Assembly: GCA_023436925.1 (NCBI GenBank)
Contig: JAEZHJ010000093.1
Coordinates: 1-31,077 of the forward strand
Length of the DNA stretch: 31,077 nucleotides
Direction: 5' to 3'
Source of the DNA: Actinomycetes bacterium
GTDB lineage: Bacteria; Actinomycetota; Actinomycetes; Propionibacteriales; Propionibacteriaceae
Position 1 is the first letter of the stretch, and each line of letters starts with the position of its first letter. A program made the position numbers and the translations under genes. Shown here piece by piece: positions 22,285 through 30,804 of this stretch. The notes under the pieces are model-generated. The model worked only from the letters and a program-made list of their open reading frames with translations, did not search any database and was not told where the DNA came from.

Positions 22285-23289
22285 GTGATCCTCTTCATTC
22301 CGAGCCCGTCGATCAACGGGTTCTCGCTCGGCCCGGTGACCATCCGGTTCTACGCCCTGTGCCTGATCGCCGGCATCATGGCTGCCTGGTGGCTGGGCGC
22401 CCGGCGCTGGCGGGAGCGCGGCGGCGACCCGGAGACCTTCGAGACCGCCGTGCTCTGGGCGATCCCGGTGGGCATCGTCGGCGCCCGGATCTACCACGTC
22501 CTGACCCACCTGGGCGACTACTTCGCACCCGGGGTCAACCCCTGGAGCGTCTTCTTCATCTGGGAGGGCGGGATCGCGATCTACGGTGCGATCGGCGCCG
22601 GCGCGCTCGCCGCCTGGCTGGTCTGCCGCGCCCGCGGCGCCAGGTTCGCGGCCCTGGCTGACAGCCTCGCCCCCGGGATCGCCCTCGGCCAGGCCATCGG
22701 CCGGCTCGGCAACTGGTTCAACCAGGAGTTGTACGGGCTGCCGACCGACCTGCCGTGGGGCCTGGAGATCGCCCCCGAGTACCGCGTGCCGGGGTTCGAG
22801 GAGTACGCCACCTTCCACCCGACCTTCCTCTACGAGATGCTGTGGAACCTGCTGGTCGTCGGCATCCTGCTGTGGGCCGACCGGCGCTTCCGGATGGGCC
22901 GCGGCAAGGTGTTCGCGCTCTACGTCGCGCTCTACGGGTTCGGCAGGTTCTTCACCGAGGCGATCCGCACCGACTACTCCTACGACACCTTCGGCCCGAT
23001 CCGGTTCAACCAGTTCGTCGCGGCCCTGATCTGCCTGGCCGGGGTGGCCGCGCTGCTGTGGCTGATCCGGTTCCGGCCGGGCCGGGAGACCGAGGTCGAG
23101 CCGCCGCGCGAGCCCGGCGAACCGGAGGATGACGCGTCCGGAGACGCCGCCGAGGATGCCGAACAGCCGGAGAGGTCGGACCCGTCGGCGGGGGACTCCG
23201 AGCCCGCAGACGCGACCGGGGCGCCGGATCAGGCGACTGCCGAGACCGGCGAGCCGTCCGCGACACGCCGGAGTGTGACCACGGACTGA
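22285..23289 (+). CDS. lgt: prolipoprotein diacylglyceryl transferase
   Basis: A 334-residue multi-span membrane enzyme that adds diacylglycerol to the lipobox cysteine. The Lgt signature GRLGNWFNQELYG and the segments FFIWEGGIAIYGAIG, HPTFLYEMLWNL and ALYGFGRFFTEAIRTD are present, with about seven hydrophobic helices. After the last helix (to about residue 266) comes an acidic, Pro/Ala-rich tail of about 60 residues (274-334), probably cytoplasmic and disordered; similar tails occur in other actinobacteria. GTG 22285 follows AAGGA. It ends inside a terminator hairpin, so the operon stops here. Confidence 0.95.
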   Translation: MILFIPSPSINGFSLGPVTIRFYALCLIAGIMAAWWLGARRWRERGGDPETFETAVLWAIPVGIVGARIYHVLTHLGDYFAPGVNPWSVFFIWEGGIAIYGAIGAGALAAWLVCRARGARFAALADSLAPGIALGQAIGRLGNWFNQELYGLPTDLPWGLEIAPEYRVPGFEEYATFHPTFLYEMLWNLLVVGILLWADRRFRMGRGKVFALYVALYGFGRFFTEAIRTDYSYDTFGPIRFNQFVAALICLAGVAALLWLIRFRPGRETEVEPPREPGEPEDDASGDAAEDAEQPERSDPSAGDSEPADATGAPDQATAETGEPSATRRSVTTD

Positions 23290-23303
23290 GACGCTCGTCT
23301 CAG
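23286..23303 (+). terminator. terminator of the hisI-trp-lgt operon
   Basis: CTGAGACG (23286-23293) and CGTCTCAG (23296-23303) are perfect inverted arms, followed by CGTTTCAC. The lgt TGA (23287-23289) lies in the left arm. The stem is at least 7 bp with a short T-stretch after it. Confidence 0.6.
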
Positions 23304-23347
23304 CGTTTCACGATACAGGGATGCAGGGCAGGGGGAGCGGGGTCGGG

Positions 23348-23353
23348 TAGGCT
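23348..23353 (+). promoter_or_regulatory. -10 element of the gltBD operon
   Basis: TAGGCT in the 144-bp gap between lgt and gltB would place the start near 23360 and give a leader of about 75 nt. The -35 is not convincing. No riboswitch-like fold was recognised in the leader. Confidence 0.35.
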
Positions 23354-23433
23354 CCCTGTGCGTTCAAGGTCGGCGTGGGCCGGCTTGGTCCACCCCCGTA
23401 CGGCGATCGCACCCGAACAGATGGGAGTGACCG

Positions 23434-26400
23434 ATGACGATGCTGTCCTACCCCGCCCGCCCAGCGCAGGGCCTGTACGACCCTGCCTACGAGCATGACG
23501 CGTGTGGGGTGGCCTTCATCGCCAACCTCGGCGGCGAGGCCAGCAACGACATCATCGCCAAGGGCCTGACCGCGCTCACCAACCTCGATCACCGCGGCGC
23601 CACCGGTGCCGACGCGGCCGCCGGTGACGGGGCGGGCATGCTGCTGCAGGTGCCCGACCGGTTCGTGCGGGAGGTGGTCGACTTCGATCTGCCCGAGCCG
23701 GGCCACTACGCGATGGGAATGGCGTTCCTGCCCACGGACCCGCAGCGTCGGGCCTCGGCCAAGCGCACCATCGAGTTCCTCGCCACCGAGGAGGCGCTGG
23801 TCGTCCACGGCTGGCGGGCCGTGCCGAGCAACGACTCCACGCTCAGCCCGATCTCGCGCGAGAACATGCCGTACTTCGAGCAACTGTTCGTCTCCAGCCC
23901 CGGCGGCGAGGGCGGCATCGAGCTGGACCGGCTGATCTACCCGCTGCGCCAGCGGATCCGCAACGAGGCCGGGGTCTACTTCGCCTCGCTGTCCAGCCGC
24001 ACCACCGTCTACAAGGGCATGCTCACCACCGAGCAGCTGGCCGAGGTCTTCCCCGACCTGCTGGACGAACGGATGGAGAGCGCCCTCGCGCTGGTGCACT
24101 CCCGGTTCTCCACCAACACCTTCCCGGCCTGGGAGCTGTCCCACCCGTACCGGCTGATCGCCCACAACGGCGAGATCAACACGGTGAAGGGCAACCGGAA
24201 CTGGATGCGGGCCCGCGAGGCCCTGCTGGACACCGACCTCATCCCCGGTGACCTGGAGCGGATCTTCCCCATCGTCACCCCGGGCGGCTCCGACTCCTGC
24301 TCCTTCGACGAAGCGCTCGAGCTGCTGCACCTGGGCGGCCGAAGCCTGCCGCACGCCATCTTGATGATGATCCCGGAGGCCTGGGAGAACCACGCCGAGA
24401 TGGACCAGGCCCGGCGCGACTTCTACAACTTCCACTCCTCCCTGATGGAGCCCTGGGACGGCCCGGCGGCGGTCGCCTTCACCGACGGCACCCTGATCGG
24501 CGCCGTGCTCGACCGCAACGGCCTGCGTCCGGGGCGCTACTGGGTGACCGAGGACGGCCTGGTCGTCTTCGCCTCCGAGGCGGGTGTGCTCGACCTGCCA
24601 CCCAGCTCGGTGGTGCAGAAGGGCCGGCTGCAGCCCGGCCGGATGCTGCTGGTCGACCTGGCGAGCCACCGGCTGATCGATGACGACGAGATCAAGTCGC
24701 AGCTGGCCGCCGAGCACCCCTACGGCGAGTGGCTGAAGGCCGGCCGGGTGGATCTCGACGAGCTGCCCGAGCGGCAGCACGTGGTGCACTCCCACGCCTC
24801 GGTCACCCGGCGTCAGCAGGTCTTCGGCTACACCCACGAGGAACTCCAGGTGCTGGTCGCGCCGATGGCCAATACCGGCGCCGAGCCGATCGGGTCGATG
24901 GGCTCCGACACCCCGGTGGCGGTGCTGAGCGACCGGCCCCGGCTGTTGTTCGACTACTTCACCCAGCTCTTCGCCCAGGTCACCAACCCGCCGCTGGACG
25001 CCATTCGCGAGGAGCTCGTCACCTCGCTGACGGCGACCTTCGGGCCGGAGGGCAACCTGCTGAGCCCCGGGCCGGAGTCCTGCCGGCAAATCGTCATCGG
25101 TTACCCGATCCTCGACTCCGACCAGCTCGCCAAGCTGGTCCGGATCAACCGCGACGGGTCGATGCCCGCCTACGACACCCACGTCGTGCGGGGCCTGTAC
25201 GACGTCGAGGGCGGCGGCGAGGCGCTGCGCGCAAAGCTGGACGAGCTGTGCCAGCAGACCTCCGAGGCGATCGCCCGGGGCTGCCGGACGATCATCCTGT
25301 CCGACCGGCACTCGACCTCCGAACTGGCACCGATCCCGTCGCTGCTGCTCACCGCCGCCATCCACCACCACCTCGTCCGGGAGAAGACCCGAACCCAGGT
25401 CGGCCTGATCGTCGAGGCGGGCGACGTCCGCGAGGTGCACCACATCGCGCTGCTGATCGGTTACGGCGCAGCGGCGGTCAACCCGTACCTGGTGTTCGAG
25501 TCCGCCGAAGACCTGGCCCGCCGGGAGTGGCTGGTCCAGGTCGACCCGGACCAGGCGGTGGCAAACGTCCGCAAGGCACTCGGCAAGGGTGTGCTCAAGG
25601 TGATGAGCAAGATGGGCGTCTCCACGATCGCCTCCTACACCGGCGCCCAGATCTTCGAGGCCCTTGGTCTGTCCAGCGAGCTGGTCGAGAAGTACTTCAC
25701 CGGCACCACCAGCCGGATCGAGGGGATCGGGCTGGACGAGATCGCCGAGGGCGTCGCCCGCCGGCACGCCCGGGCCTACCCGCTCACCGGGGTGCTGCCG
25801 CACCGCACCCTTGAGATCGGCGGCGAGTACAAGTGGCGTCGGGAGGGTCCGCCGCACCTGTTCGACCCCGAGACCGTCTTCCGGCTCCAGCACGCCACCC
25901 GGGCCGGGCGGTACGACATCTTCAAGCAGTACACCGCCCGCGTCGACGACCAGTCGCGCCGGCTGATGACGCTGCGCGGCCTGCTCGAGTTCCGGTCCGA
26001 CCGCCCGCCGGTGCCGATCGAGGAGGTCGAGCCGGTCAGCGAGATCGTCAAGCGGTTCTCCACCGGCGCGATGAGCTACGGCTCGATCAGCCAGGAGGCC
26101 CACGAGACGCTCGCCATCGCGATGAACCGGCTCGGCGGCAAGTCGAACACCGGTGAGGGCGGCGAGGACGTCGAGCGACTGCACGACCCGCTGCGCCGCA
26201 GCGCGATCAAGCAGGTCGCCTCCGGCCGGTTCGGCGTCACCTCCGACTACCTGGTCAACGCCACCGACATCCAGATCAAGATGGCCCAGGGCGCCAAGCC
26301 CGGCGAGGGCGGCCAGCTGCCCGGCCAGAAGGTCTACCCGTGGGTGGCCCGGACGCGGCACTCGACGCCGGGGGTCGGCCTGATCTCGCCGCCGCCGCAC

Positions 26401-27960
26401 CACGACATCTACTCGATCGAGGATCTCAAGCAGCTGATCCACGACCTCAAGTGCGCCAACCCGCTCGCCCGGATCCACGTCAAGCTGGTGGCCGAGGTCG
26501 GGGTGGGTACCGTCGCTGCGGGCGTCTCCAAGGCGAAGGCGGACGTGGTGCTGATCTCCGGCCACGACGGCGGCACCGGCGCGGCCCCGTTGACCTCCCT
26601 GAAGCACGCCGGCGGCCCGTGGGAGCTCGGCCTGGCCGAGACCCAGCAGACCCTGCTGCTCAACGGGCTGCGGGACCGGATCGTTGTGCAGGTCGACGGC
26701 CAGCTCAAGACCGGACGCGATGTCGTCATCGGCGCCCTGCTGGGGGCCGAGGAGTTCGGCTTCGCGACCGCGCCGCTGGTCGTCTCCGGCTGCGTGATGA
26801 TGCGGGTCTGCCACCTCGACACCTGCCCGGTGGGTGTCGCCACCCAGAACCCGGAGCTGCGCGCCAAGTACGCCGGCCACGCCGACCACGTGGTGAACTT
26901 CTTCGAGTTCATCGCCCAGGAGGTCCGCGAACTCCTCGCCCAACTCGGCTTCCGCTCGATCGCCGAAGCGGTCGGCCACGTCGAGGTGCTGCAGGCCAAG
27001 GCGGCGATCGACCACTGGAAGGCCCAGGGGCTCGACCTGGAACCCATCCTGCACCGGGTCGCGACGGGCGATGCTCCGCTGCGGCAGGTCGTCGGCCAGG
27101 ACCACGGTCTTGAGGACAAGCTGGACACCCAGCTGCTGCAGATCTGCGAGCCGGCGCTGACCAATGGCGAGTTGGTCCGCGCCGACCTGACCGTCCGCAA
27201 CGTCGACCGCACGGTGGGCACCATCCTGGGCCACCACGTCACCCGGGCCACTGACGGACGCGGGCTGCCGGAGAACACCATCGACCTGACCCTGCGGGGC
27301 ACCGCCGGGCAGAGTTTCGGCGCCTTCCTGCCGCGCGGTGTCACGCTGCGGCTGGTGGGGGACACCAACGACTACTTCGGCAAGGGCCTGTCCGGTGGTC
27401 GACTCGTGGTCCGGCCGGACTCGGCGGCGCCGTTCGCCGCCGAGGAGCAGATCATCGCCGGCAACGTCATCGCGTACGGCGCCACCAGCGGCCAGCTGTT
27501 CATCCGGGGGCGGGTGGGCGAGCGGTTCTGCGTCCGCAACTCGGGGGCGACCGCGGTGGTGGAGGGCGTCGGCGACCATGCCTGCGAGTACATGACCGGC
27601 GGCGAGGCGCTGATCCTCGGCTCGACCGGCCGGAACCTGGCGGCCGGCATGTCCGGTGGCGTGGCCTGGGTACTCGACCTGAACCCGCTCCGGCTCAACA
27701 CCGAGATGGTGGACGCGGCCCCGGCCGACCCGTCCGAACTGGTCCGGATCAAGGAACTGCTCGGACTGCACCACGAGGAGACCGGGTCCACCGTGGCCGA
27801 GGCCCTGCTGGCGCTGTCCGACGAGGAACTGGCCGCCCGGTTCACCACGGTGATGCCGCGCGACTACGCCCGGGTGCTGCGGGCCCGCAGCGAGGCCGAG
27901 TCGGCCGGCCTGGGTGAAGAGGAAGTTGTCAAGATGATGATGGAGGCCGCCCATGGCTGA
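23434..27960 (+). CDS. gltB: glutamate synthase (NADPH), large subunit
   Basis: A 1508-residue enzyme converting glutamine and 2-oxoglutarate to two glutamates. A short propeptide precedes Cys24 in EHDACGVAFIAN, the N-terminal nucleophile of the type II glutaminase domain (to about 430). A central domain is followed by the FMN/2-oxoglutarate barrel (about 830-1200) with GHDGGTGAAPLTSLKHAGGPWELG. The [3Fe-4S] cysteines are 1120, 1126 and 1131 in CVMMRVCHLDTC. The C-terminal GXGXG helix domain (about 1260-1450) is complete. GGGAG (23423-23427) sits 6 nt before ATG 23434. It overlaps gltD by 8 nt. Confidence 0.98.
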   Translation: MTMLSYPARPAQGLYDPAYEHDACGVAFIANLGGEASNDIIAKGLTALTNLDHRGATGADAAAGDGAGMLLQVPDRFVREVVDFDLPEPGHYAMGMAFLPTDPQRRASAKRTIEFLATEEALVVHGWRAVPSNDSTLSPISRENMPYFEQLFVSSPGGEGGIELDRLIYPLRQRIRNEAGVYFASLSSRTTVYKGMLTTEQLAEVFPDLLDERMESALALVHSRFSTNTFPAWELSHPYRLIAHNGEINTVKGNRNWMRAREALLDTDLIPGDLERIFPIVTPGGSDSCSFDEALELLHLGGRSLPHAILMMIPEAWENHAEMDQARRDFYNFHSSLMEPWDGPAAVAFTDGTLIGAVLDRNGLRPGRYWVTEDGLVVFASEAGVLDLPPSSVVQKGRLQPGRMLLVDLASHRLIDDDEIKSQLAAEHPYGEWLKAGRVDLDELPERQHVVHSHASVTRRQQVFGYTHEELQVLVAPMANTGAEPIGSMGSDTPVAVLSDRPRLLFDYFTQLFAQVTNPPLDAIREELVTSLTATFGPEGNLLSPGPESCRQIVIGYPILDSDQLAKLVRINRDGSMPAYDTHVVRGLYDVEGGGEALRAKLDELCQQTSEAIARGCRTIILSDRHSTSELAPIPSLLLTAAIHHHLVREKTRTQVGLIVEAGDVREVHHIALLIGYGAAAVNPYLVFESAEDLARREWLVQVDPDQAVANVRKALGKGVLKVMSKMGVSTIASYTGAQIFEALGLSSELVEKYFTGTTSRIEGIGLDEIAEGVARRHARAYPLTGVLPHRTLEIGGEYKWRREGPPHLFDPETVFRLQHATRAGRYDIFKQYTARVDDQSRRLMTLRGLLEFRSDRPPVPIEEVEPVSEIVKRFSTGAMSYGSISQEAHETLAIAMNRLGGKSNTGEGGEDVERLHDPLRRSAIKQVASGRFGVTSDYLVNATDIQIKMAQGAKPGEGGQLPGQKVYPWVARTRHSTPGVGLISPPPHHDIYSIEDLKQLIHDLKCANPLARIHVKLVAEVGVGTVAAGVSKAKADVVLISGHDGGTGAAPLTSLKHAGGPWELGLAETQQTLLLNGLRDRIVVQVDGQLKTGRDVVIGALLGAEEFGFATAPLVVSGCVMMRVCHLDTCPVGVATQNPELRAKYAGHADHVVNFFEFIAQEVRELLAQLGFRSIAEAVGHVEVLQAKAAIDHWKAQGLDLEPILHRVATGDAPLRQVVGQDHGLEDKLDTQLLQICEPALTNGELVRADLTVRNVDRTVGTILGHHVTRATDGRGLPENTIDLTLRGTAGQSFGAFLPRGVTLRLVGDTNDYFGKGLSGGRLVVRPDSAAPFAAEEQIIAGNVIAYGATSGQLFIRGRVGERFCVRNSGATAVVEGVGDHACEYMTGGEALILGSTGRNLAAGMSGGVAWVLDLNPLRLNTEMVDAAPADPSELVRIKELLGLHHEETGSTVAEALLALSDEELAARFTTVMPRDYARVLRARSEAESAGLGEEEVVKMMMEAAHG

Positions 27961-29422
27961 TCCGAGGGGCTTCATGACCACCCCCCGCCAGGTCGCCGAC
28001 CGGCGTCCGGTCGCCGAGCGCGTCCACGACTGGCACGAGGTGTACCCGGGCAGCCCGGGCCGCGCGCTGCTGCCGATCATCTCCAGCCAGGCAGGCCGGT
28101 GCATGGACTGCGGCATCCCGTTCTGCCACTCCGGCTGCCCGCTGGGCAACCTGATCCCGGAGTGGAACGACATGGTGTGGCGCGACGACTGGCGCGGTGC
28201 GCTGGAGCGGCTGCACGCCACCAACAACTTCCCCGAGTTCACCGGACGGCTCTGCCCGGCACCGTGCGAGACCGCCTGTGTGGTGGGGATCAACCGGGAC
28301 CCGGTGACCATCAAGAACGTCGAGGTGGCCATCATCGACAAGGCCTGGGACGACCGCCGGGTGATCGCCCAGACCCCGGAGTGGCACACCGGCAAGACGA
28401 TCGCGGTCGTCGGTTCCGGCCCGGCCGGCCTGGCCGCAGCCCAGCAGCTCACCCGCGCCGGGCACACCGTCGTGGTCTACGAGCGGGCGGACGCCATCGG
28501 CGGCCTGCTGCGCTATGGCATCCCCGAGTTCAAGATGGAGAAGAGCGTCCTGGACCGGCGGCTGAAGCAGATGCGGCTGGAGGGCACCGTCTTCAAGACC
28601 GGCGTCGAGATCGGTGTGGACATCACCGGCGAGGAGCTGCTCGAGCGGTTCGAGGCGGTCGTGCTGGCGATCGGCTCGACGGTGCCGCGCGACCTGCCCG
28701 TGCCGGGGCGTGAGCTCGCCGGCATCCACCAGGCGATGGAGTACCTGCCGCAGGCCAACCGGGCCGCCCTGGGCGAGGAGGTGCCGGGCCAGATCCTGGC
28801 CACCGGCAAGGACGTCGTGATCATCGGCGGCGGCGACACGGGCGCCGACTGCCTGGGCACCGCGACCCGACAGGGGGCGCGCTCGATCACGCAGTTGGAG
28901 ATCCTGCCCGTCCCACCCGAGGACCGCCCCGACAACCAGCCGTGGCCCACCTACCCGATGGTCTACCGGGTGTCGTCGGCGCACGAGGAGGCCGGCGAAC
29001 GGCTCTACTCTGTATCCACCACGCAGTTCTCCGACGACGGCACCGGGTCGGTGTCCGGGGTCGAGATCATCGAGGTGGTGCTGACCGACGGCCGCTTCCA
29101 GCCGGTGCCCGGCACCGAACGCGTCCTGCCGGCGCAGCTGGTGCTGCTGGCGATGGGCTTCGTCGGCCCGCAGCAGCGCGGGCTGGTCGAGCAGCTCGGC
29201 GTCGACCTCGACCCGCGGGGCAATATCGCCCGGGACGAGACCTTCGCCACCGACGTGCCGCGGGTCTTCGTCTGCGGTGACGCCGGACGGGGACAGTCGC
29301 TGATCGTGTGGGCGATCGCCGAGGGCCGGGCCTGCGCCAGCGAGGTGGACTCCTTCCTGCAGGGCGAGTCGCTGCTGCCCAAGCCGATCCGGCCGACCGA
29401 CCGCCCACTCGTCGTCGGGTGA
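27953..29422 (+). CDS. gltD: glutamate synthase (NADPH), small subunit
   Basis: A 489-residue flavoprotein that feeds NADPH electrons to GltB. The N-terminal cysteines C50, C53, C58, C62 and C101, C105, C109 carry the two [4Fe-4S] clusters. The FAD site is VVGSGPAGLAAAQQL and the NADPH site is IIGGGDTGADC. The AMGFVGPQ and VFVCGDAGRGQSLIVWAIAEGR segments complete the two-dinucleotide-binding fold. Start ATG 27953 overlaps gltB by 8 nt, so translation is coupled. Confidence 0.97.
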   Translation: MADPRGFMTTPRQVADRRPVAERVHDWHEVYPGSPGRALLPIISSQAGRCMDCGIPFCHSGCPLGNLIPEWNDMVWRDDWRGALERLHATNNFPEFTGRLCPAPCETACVVGINRDPVTIKNVEVAIIDKAWDDRRVIAQTPEWHTGKTIAVVGSGPAGLAAAQQLTRAGHTVVVYERADAIGGLLRYGIPEFKMEKSVLDRRLKQMRLEGTVFKTGVEIGVDITGEELLERFEAVVLAIGSTVPRDLPVPGRELAGIHQAMEYLPQANRAALGEEVPGQILATGKDVVIIGGGDTGADCLGTATRQGARSITQLEILPVPPEDRPDNQPWPTYPMVYRVSSAHEEAGERLYSVSTTQFSDDGTGSVSGVEIIEVVLTDGRFQPVPGTERVLPAQLVLLAMGFVGPQQRGLVEQLGVDLDPRGNIARDETFATDVPRVFVCGDAGRGQSLIVWAIAEGRACASEVDSFLQGESLLPKPIRPTDRPLVVG

Positions 29423-29435
29423 ACCCGGGTTGATG

Positions 29436-29447
29436 CGCAGAACTGCG
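29436..29447. promoter_or_regulatory. small palindrome after gltD
   Basis: CGCAG-AA-CTGCG lies 14 nt after the gltD stop. It is too weak to call a terminator; it could be an operator for the fasciclin gene. Confidence 0.25.
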
Positions 29448-29454
29448 TAACGAG

Positions 29455-29530
29455 GCTCCTTCCTGCAACCAGCCGGCGCCCTTCCGGCGAACTGTGGGCA
29501 GGCCGTAACCCCGCGGCCGCAGGAAGGAGC
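29455..29530 (+). promoter_or_regulatory. long-range hairpin masking the fasciclin ribosome-binding site
   Basis: GCTCCTTCCTGC (29455-29466) and GCAGGAAGGAGC (29519-29530) are perfect 12-bp inverted arms. The right arm is the AGGAAGGAG that initiates the fasciclin gene 6 nt before ATG 29537. The 52-nt loop contains a smaller stem, GCCGG (29472-29476) with CCGGC (29484-29488). In RNA form the ribosome-binding site would be fully paired. Confidence 0.6.
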
Positions 29531-29536
29531 AGCACG

Positions 29537-30178
29537 ATGAAGTTCCCCCGCATGGCCACGGCCCTGGTCGCCGTTGGACTGACTTTCGCCCTCGGCGCCG
29601 CCCCCGCGGTGGCCCACACCCGCTCCAGCGAGCCGGGTACCCGCAGTCTCGCGGCGGTGCTGACCGCAGACGGCAACCGGTTCGACCGCAACCCGAACGA
29701 CTACGACATCGTCACCGAGGCGGTGCTGGCCGTTCTGAAGGCCAAGCCGAACAGCCCGGTGGGCGTCCTGGCCGACGGCGACGTCGCCCTGACCGCCTTC
29801 CTGCCGACTGATCAGGCCTTCCGCTCGCTCGTCCACGACCTGACCGGCCGCTGGTACCTCAGGGAGTCGAAGGTGTTCGACGCCCTGGTCGCCGCCGTCG
29901 GCGTCGACACGGTCGAAGCGGTGCTGCGGTACCACGTCGTCCCGGGTGTCACGATCACCCGCAAGGCGGCGCTGAAGTCGGACGGGGCCGTGCTCGACAC
30001 GGCGCTGCCGGGCGCCACGATCACCGTCGACGTCAAGCACCGCTGGCTGCGCAAGGTGGTGCTGGTCGATGCCGACCCGAACGACCGCAACCCTGTGGTG
30101 CGGAAGTTCGACATCAACCGCGGCAACCTGCAGATCGCGCACGGCATCACCGCCGTGCTGCGGCCCGCAGACCTGTGA
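29537..30178 (+). CDS. secreted fasciclin (FAS1)-domain protein
   Basis: A 213-residue exported protein. Signal peptide 1-26 ends APAVA before HTRSSEPG. One FAS1 domain follows, with the H1-like TAFLPTDQAF (about 94-103), YHVVPG (about 136-141) and the final NLQIAHGITAVLRP. No membrane anchor, LPxTG or lipobox is seen, so it is probably free in the medium or loosely wall-bound. FAS1 proteins mediate adhesion; MPT70 and MPT83 of M. tuberculosis are examples, controlled by SigK. It directly precedes an ECF sigma/anti-sigma pair, suggesting it is their target. Its ribosome-binding site lies in the hairpin described at 29455-29530. Confidence 0.88.
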   Translation: MKFPRMATALVAVGLTFALGAAPAVAHTRSSEPGTRSLAAVLTADGNRFDRNPNDYDIVTEAVLAVLKAKPNSPVGVLADGDVALTAFLPTDQAFRSLVHDLTGRWYLRESKVFDALVAAVGVDTVEAVLRYHVVPGVTITRKAALKSDGAVLDTALPGATITVDVKHRWLRKVVLVDADPNDRNPVVRKFDINRGNLQIAHGITAVLRPADL

Positions 30179-30189
30179 TCGAACACCTT

Positions 30190-30225
30190 CCGGGGGTCGG
30201 TGCCGGTCGCGGTACCGGCCCCCGG
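30190..30225 (+). terminator. 16-bp hairpin after the fasciclin gene
   Basis: CCGGGGGTCGGTGCCG (30190-30205), loop GTCG, and CGGTACCGGCCCCCGG (30210-30225) pair over 16 positions, with two G-U pairs in RNA. It lies between the fasciclin stop and the sigma promoter. No T-run follows, as is common in high-GC actinobacteria. Confidence 0.6.
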
Positions 30226-30252
30226 GGGGTCGTCTCCCCGCTGGTTGGGCGC

Positions 30253-30258
30253 TAGTCT
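30253..30258 (+). promoter_or_regulatory. -10 element of a leaderless promoter (sigma factor)
   Basis: TAGTCT is followed by 6 nt (CCGGAC) and ATG 30265. There is no ribosome-binding site and no clear -35. Confidence 0.45.
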
Positions 30259-30264
30259 CCGGAC

Positions 30265-30804
30265 ATGGAGCCCGACGGCGAAGCCGAGGCACGACGTCTG
30301 CTCGCCGAGCGCCTCAGGACAGGGTCGGCGGAGGCGCTCGCCGAGGCGTTCGAGCGCTGGTCGCGGTTGATCTACACCATTGCCGTTCGCTCTCTGGAGA
30401 GTGCTGCCGATGCCGAGGACGTCACGCAACAGGTGTTCCTGGCCGCGTGGACGGGGCGGCACACCCTGCGAGCCACCCCGGACGCCCTGCCGCGCTGGCT
30501 GGTCGGGATCGCGCGGCACCGGATCGCCGACACCCTCGCCCAGCGCTACCGAGGCGGCCGGGTCGTGGAGACCGTCCCCGAGGCCCCGGCCTCCCCGACC
30601 CCCGACCTGGCCGATCGGCTCACCCTCGTCCACGAGGTGGAGACCCTGCCCGAACCCCGCCGCAGCGTCCTCACCCTGGCCTACCTCCACGACCTCACCC
30701 ACGACGAGATCGCACGGCGCCTCGACCTTCCGGTGGGCACGGTGAAGAGCCACCTGGCGCGAGGGCTGCTGCACCTGCGCCGGAGACTGGAGGGTTCGGA
30801 ATGA
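30265..30804 (+). CDS. ECF-type RNA polymerase sigma factor
   Basis: A 179-residue sigma factor. Sigma2 (about 20-95) has SAADAEDVTQQVFLAAW and LPRWLVGIARHRIADTLAQRY. Sigma4 (about 118-176) has LPEPRRSVLTLAYLHDLTHDEIARRLDLPVGTVKSHLARGLLHLRRRL. No extra C-terminal domain. Its TGA overlaps the anti-sigma start by 4 nt (ATGA), so the two are made together. It probably activates the upstream fasciclin gene; this is inferred from position. The autoregulation typical of the group cannot be confirmed because no ECF-type -35 (AAC-like) is evident upstream. Confidence 0.92.
   Translation: MEPDGEAEARRLLAERLRTGSAEALAEAFERWSRLIYTIAVRSLESAADAEDVTQQVFLAAWTGRHTLRATPDALPRWLVGIARHRIADTLAQRYRGGRVVETVPEAPASPTPDLADRLTLVHEVETLPEPRRSVLTLAYLHDLTHDEIARRLDLPVGTVKSHLARGLLHLRRRLEGSE

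Noticed and set aside
23308..28467. Minus-strand open frame of 1719 codons antisense to gltB and part of gltD
   Set aside because: Its length is a by-product of GC-ending codons in gltB. The translation is low-complexity (Val, Gly, Asp, Gln, His, Leu) with no domain, while the plus strand encodes intact GltB and GltD.
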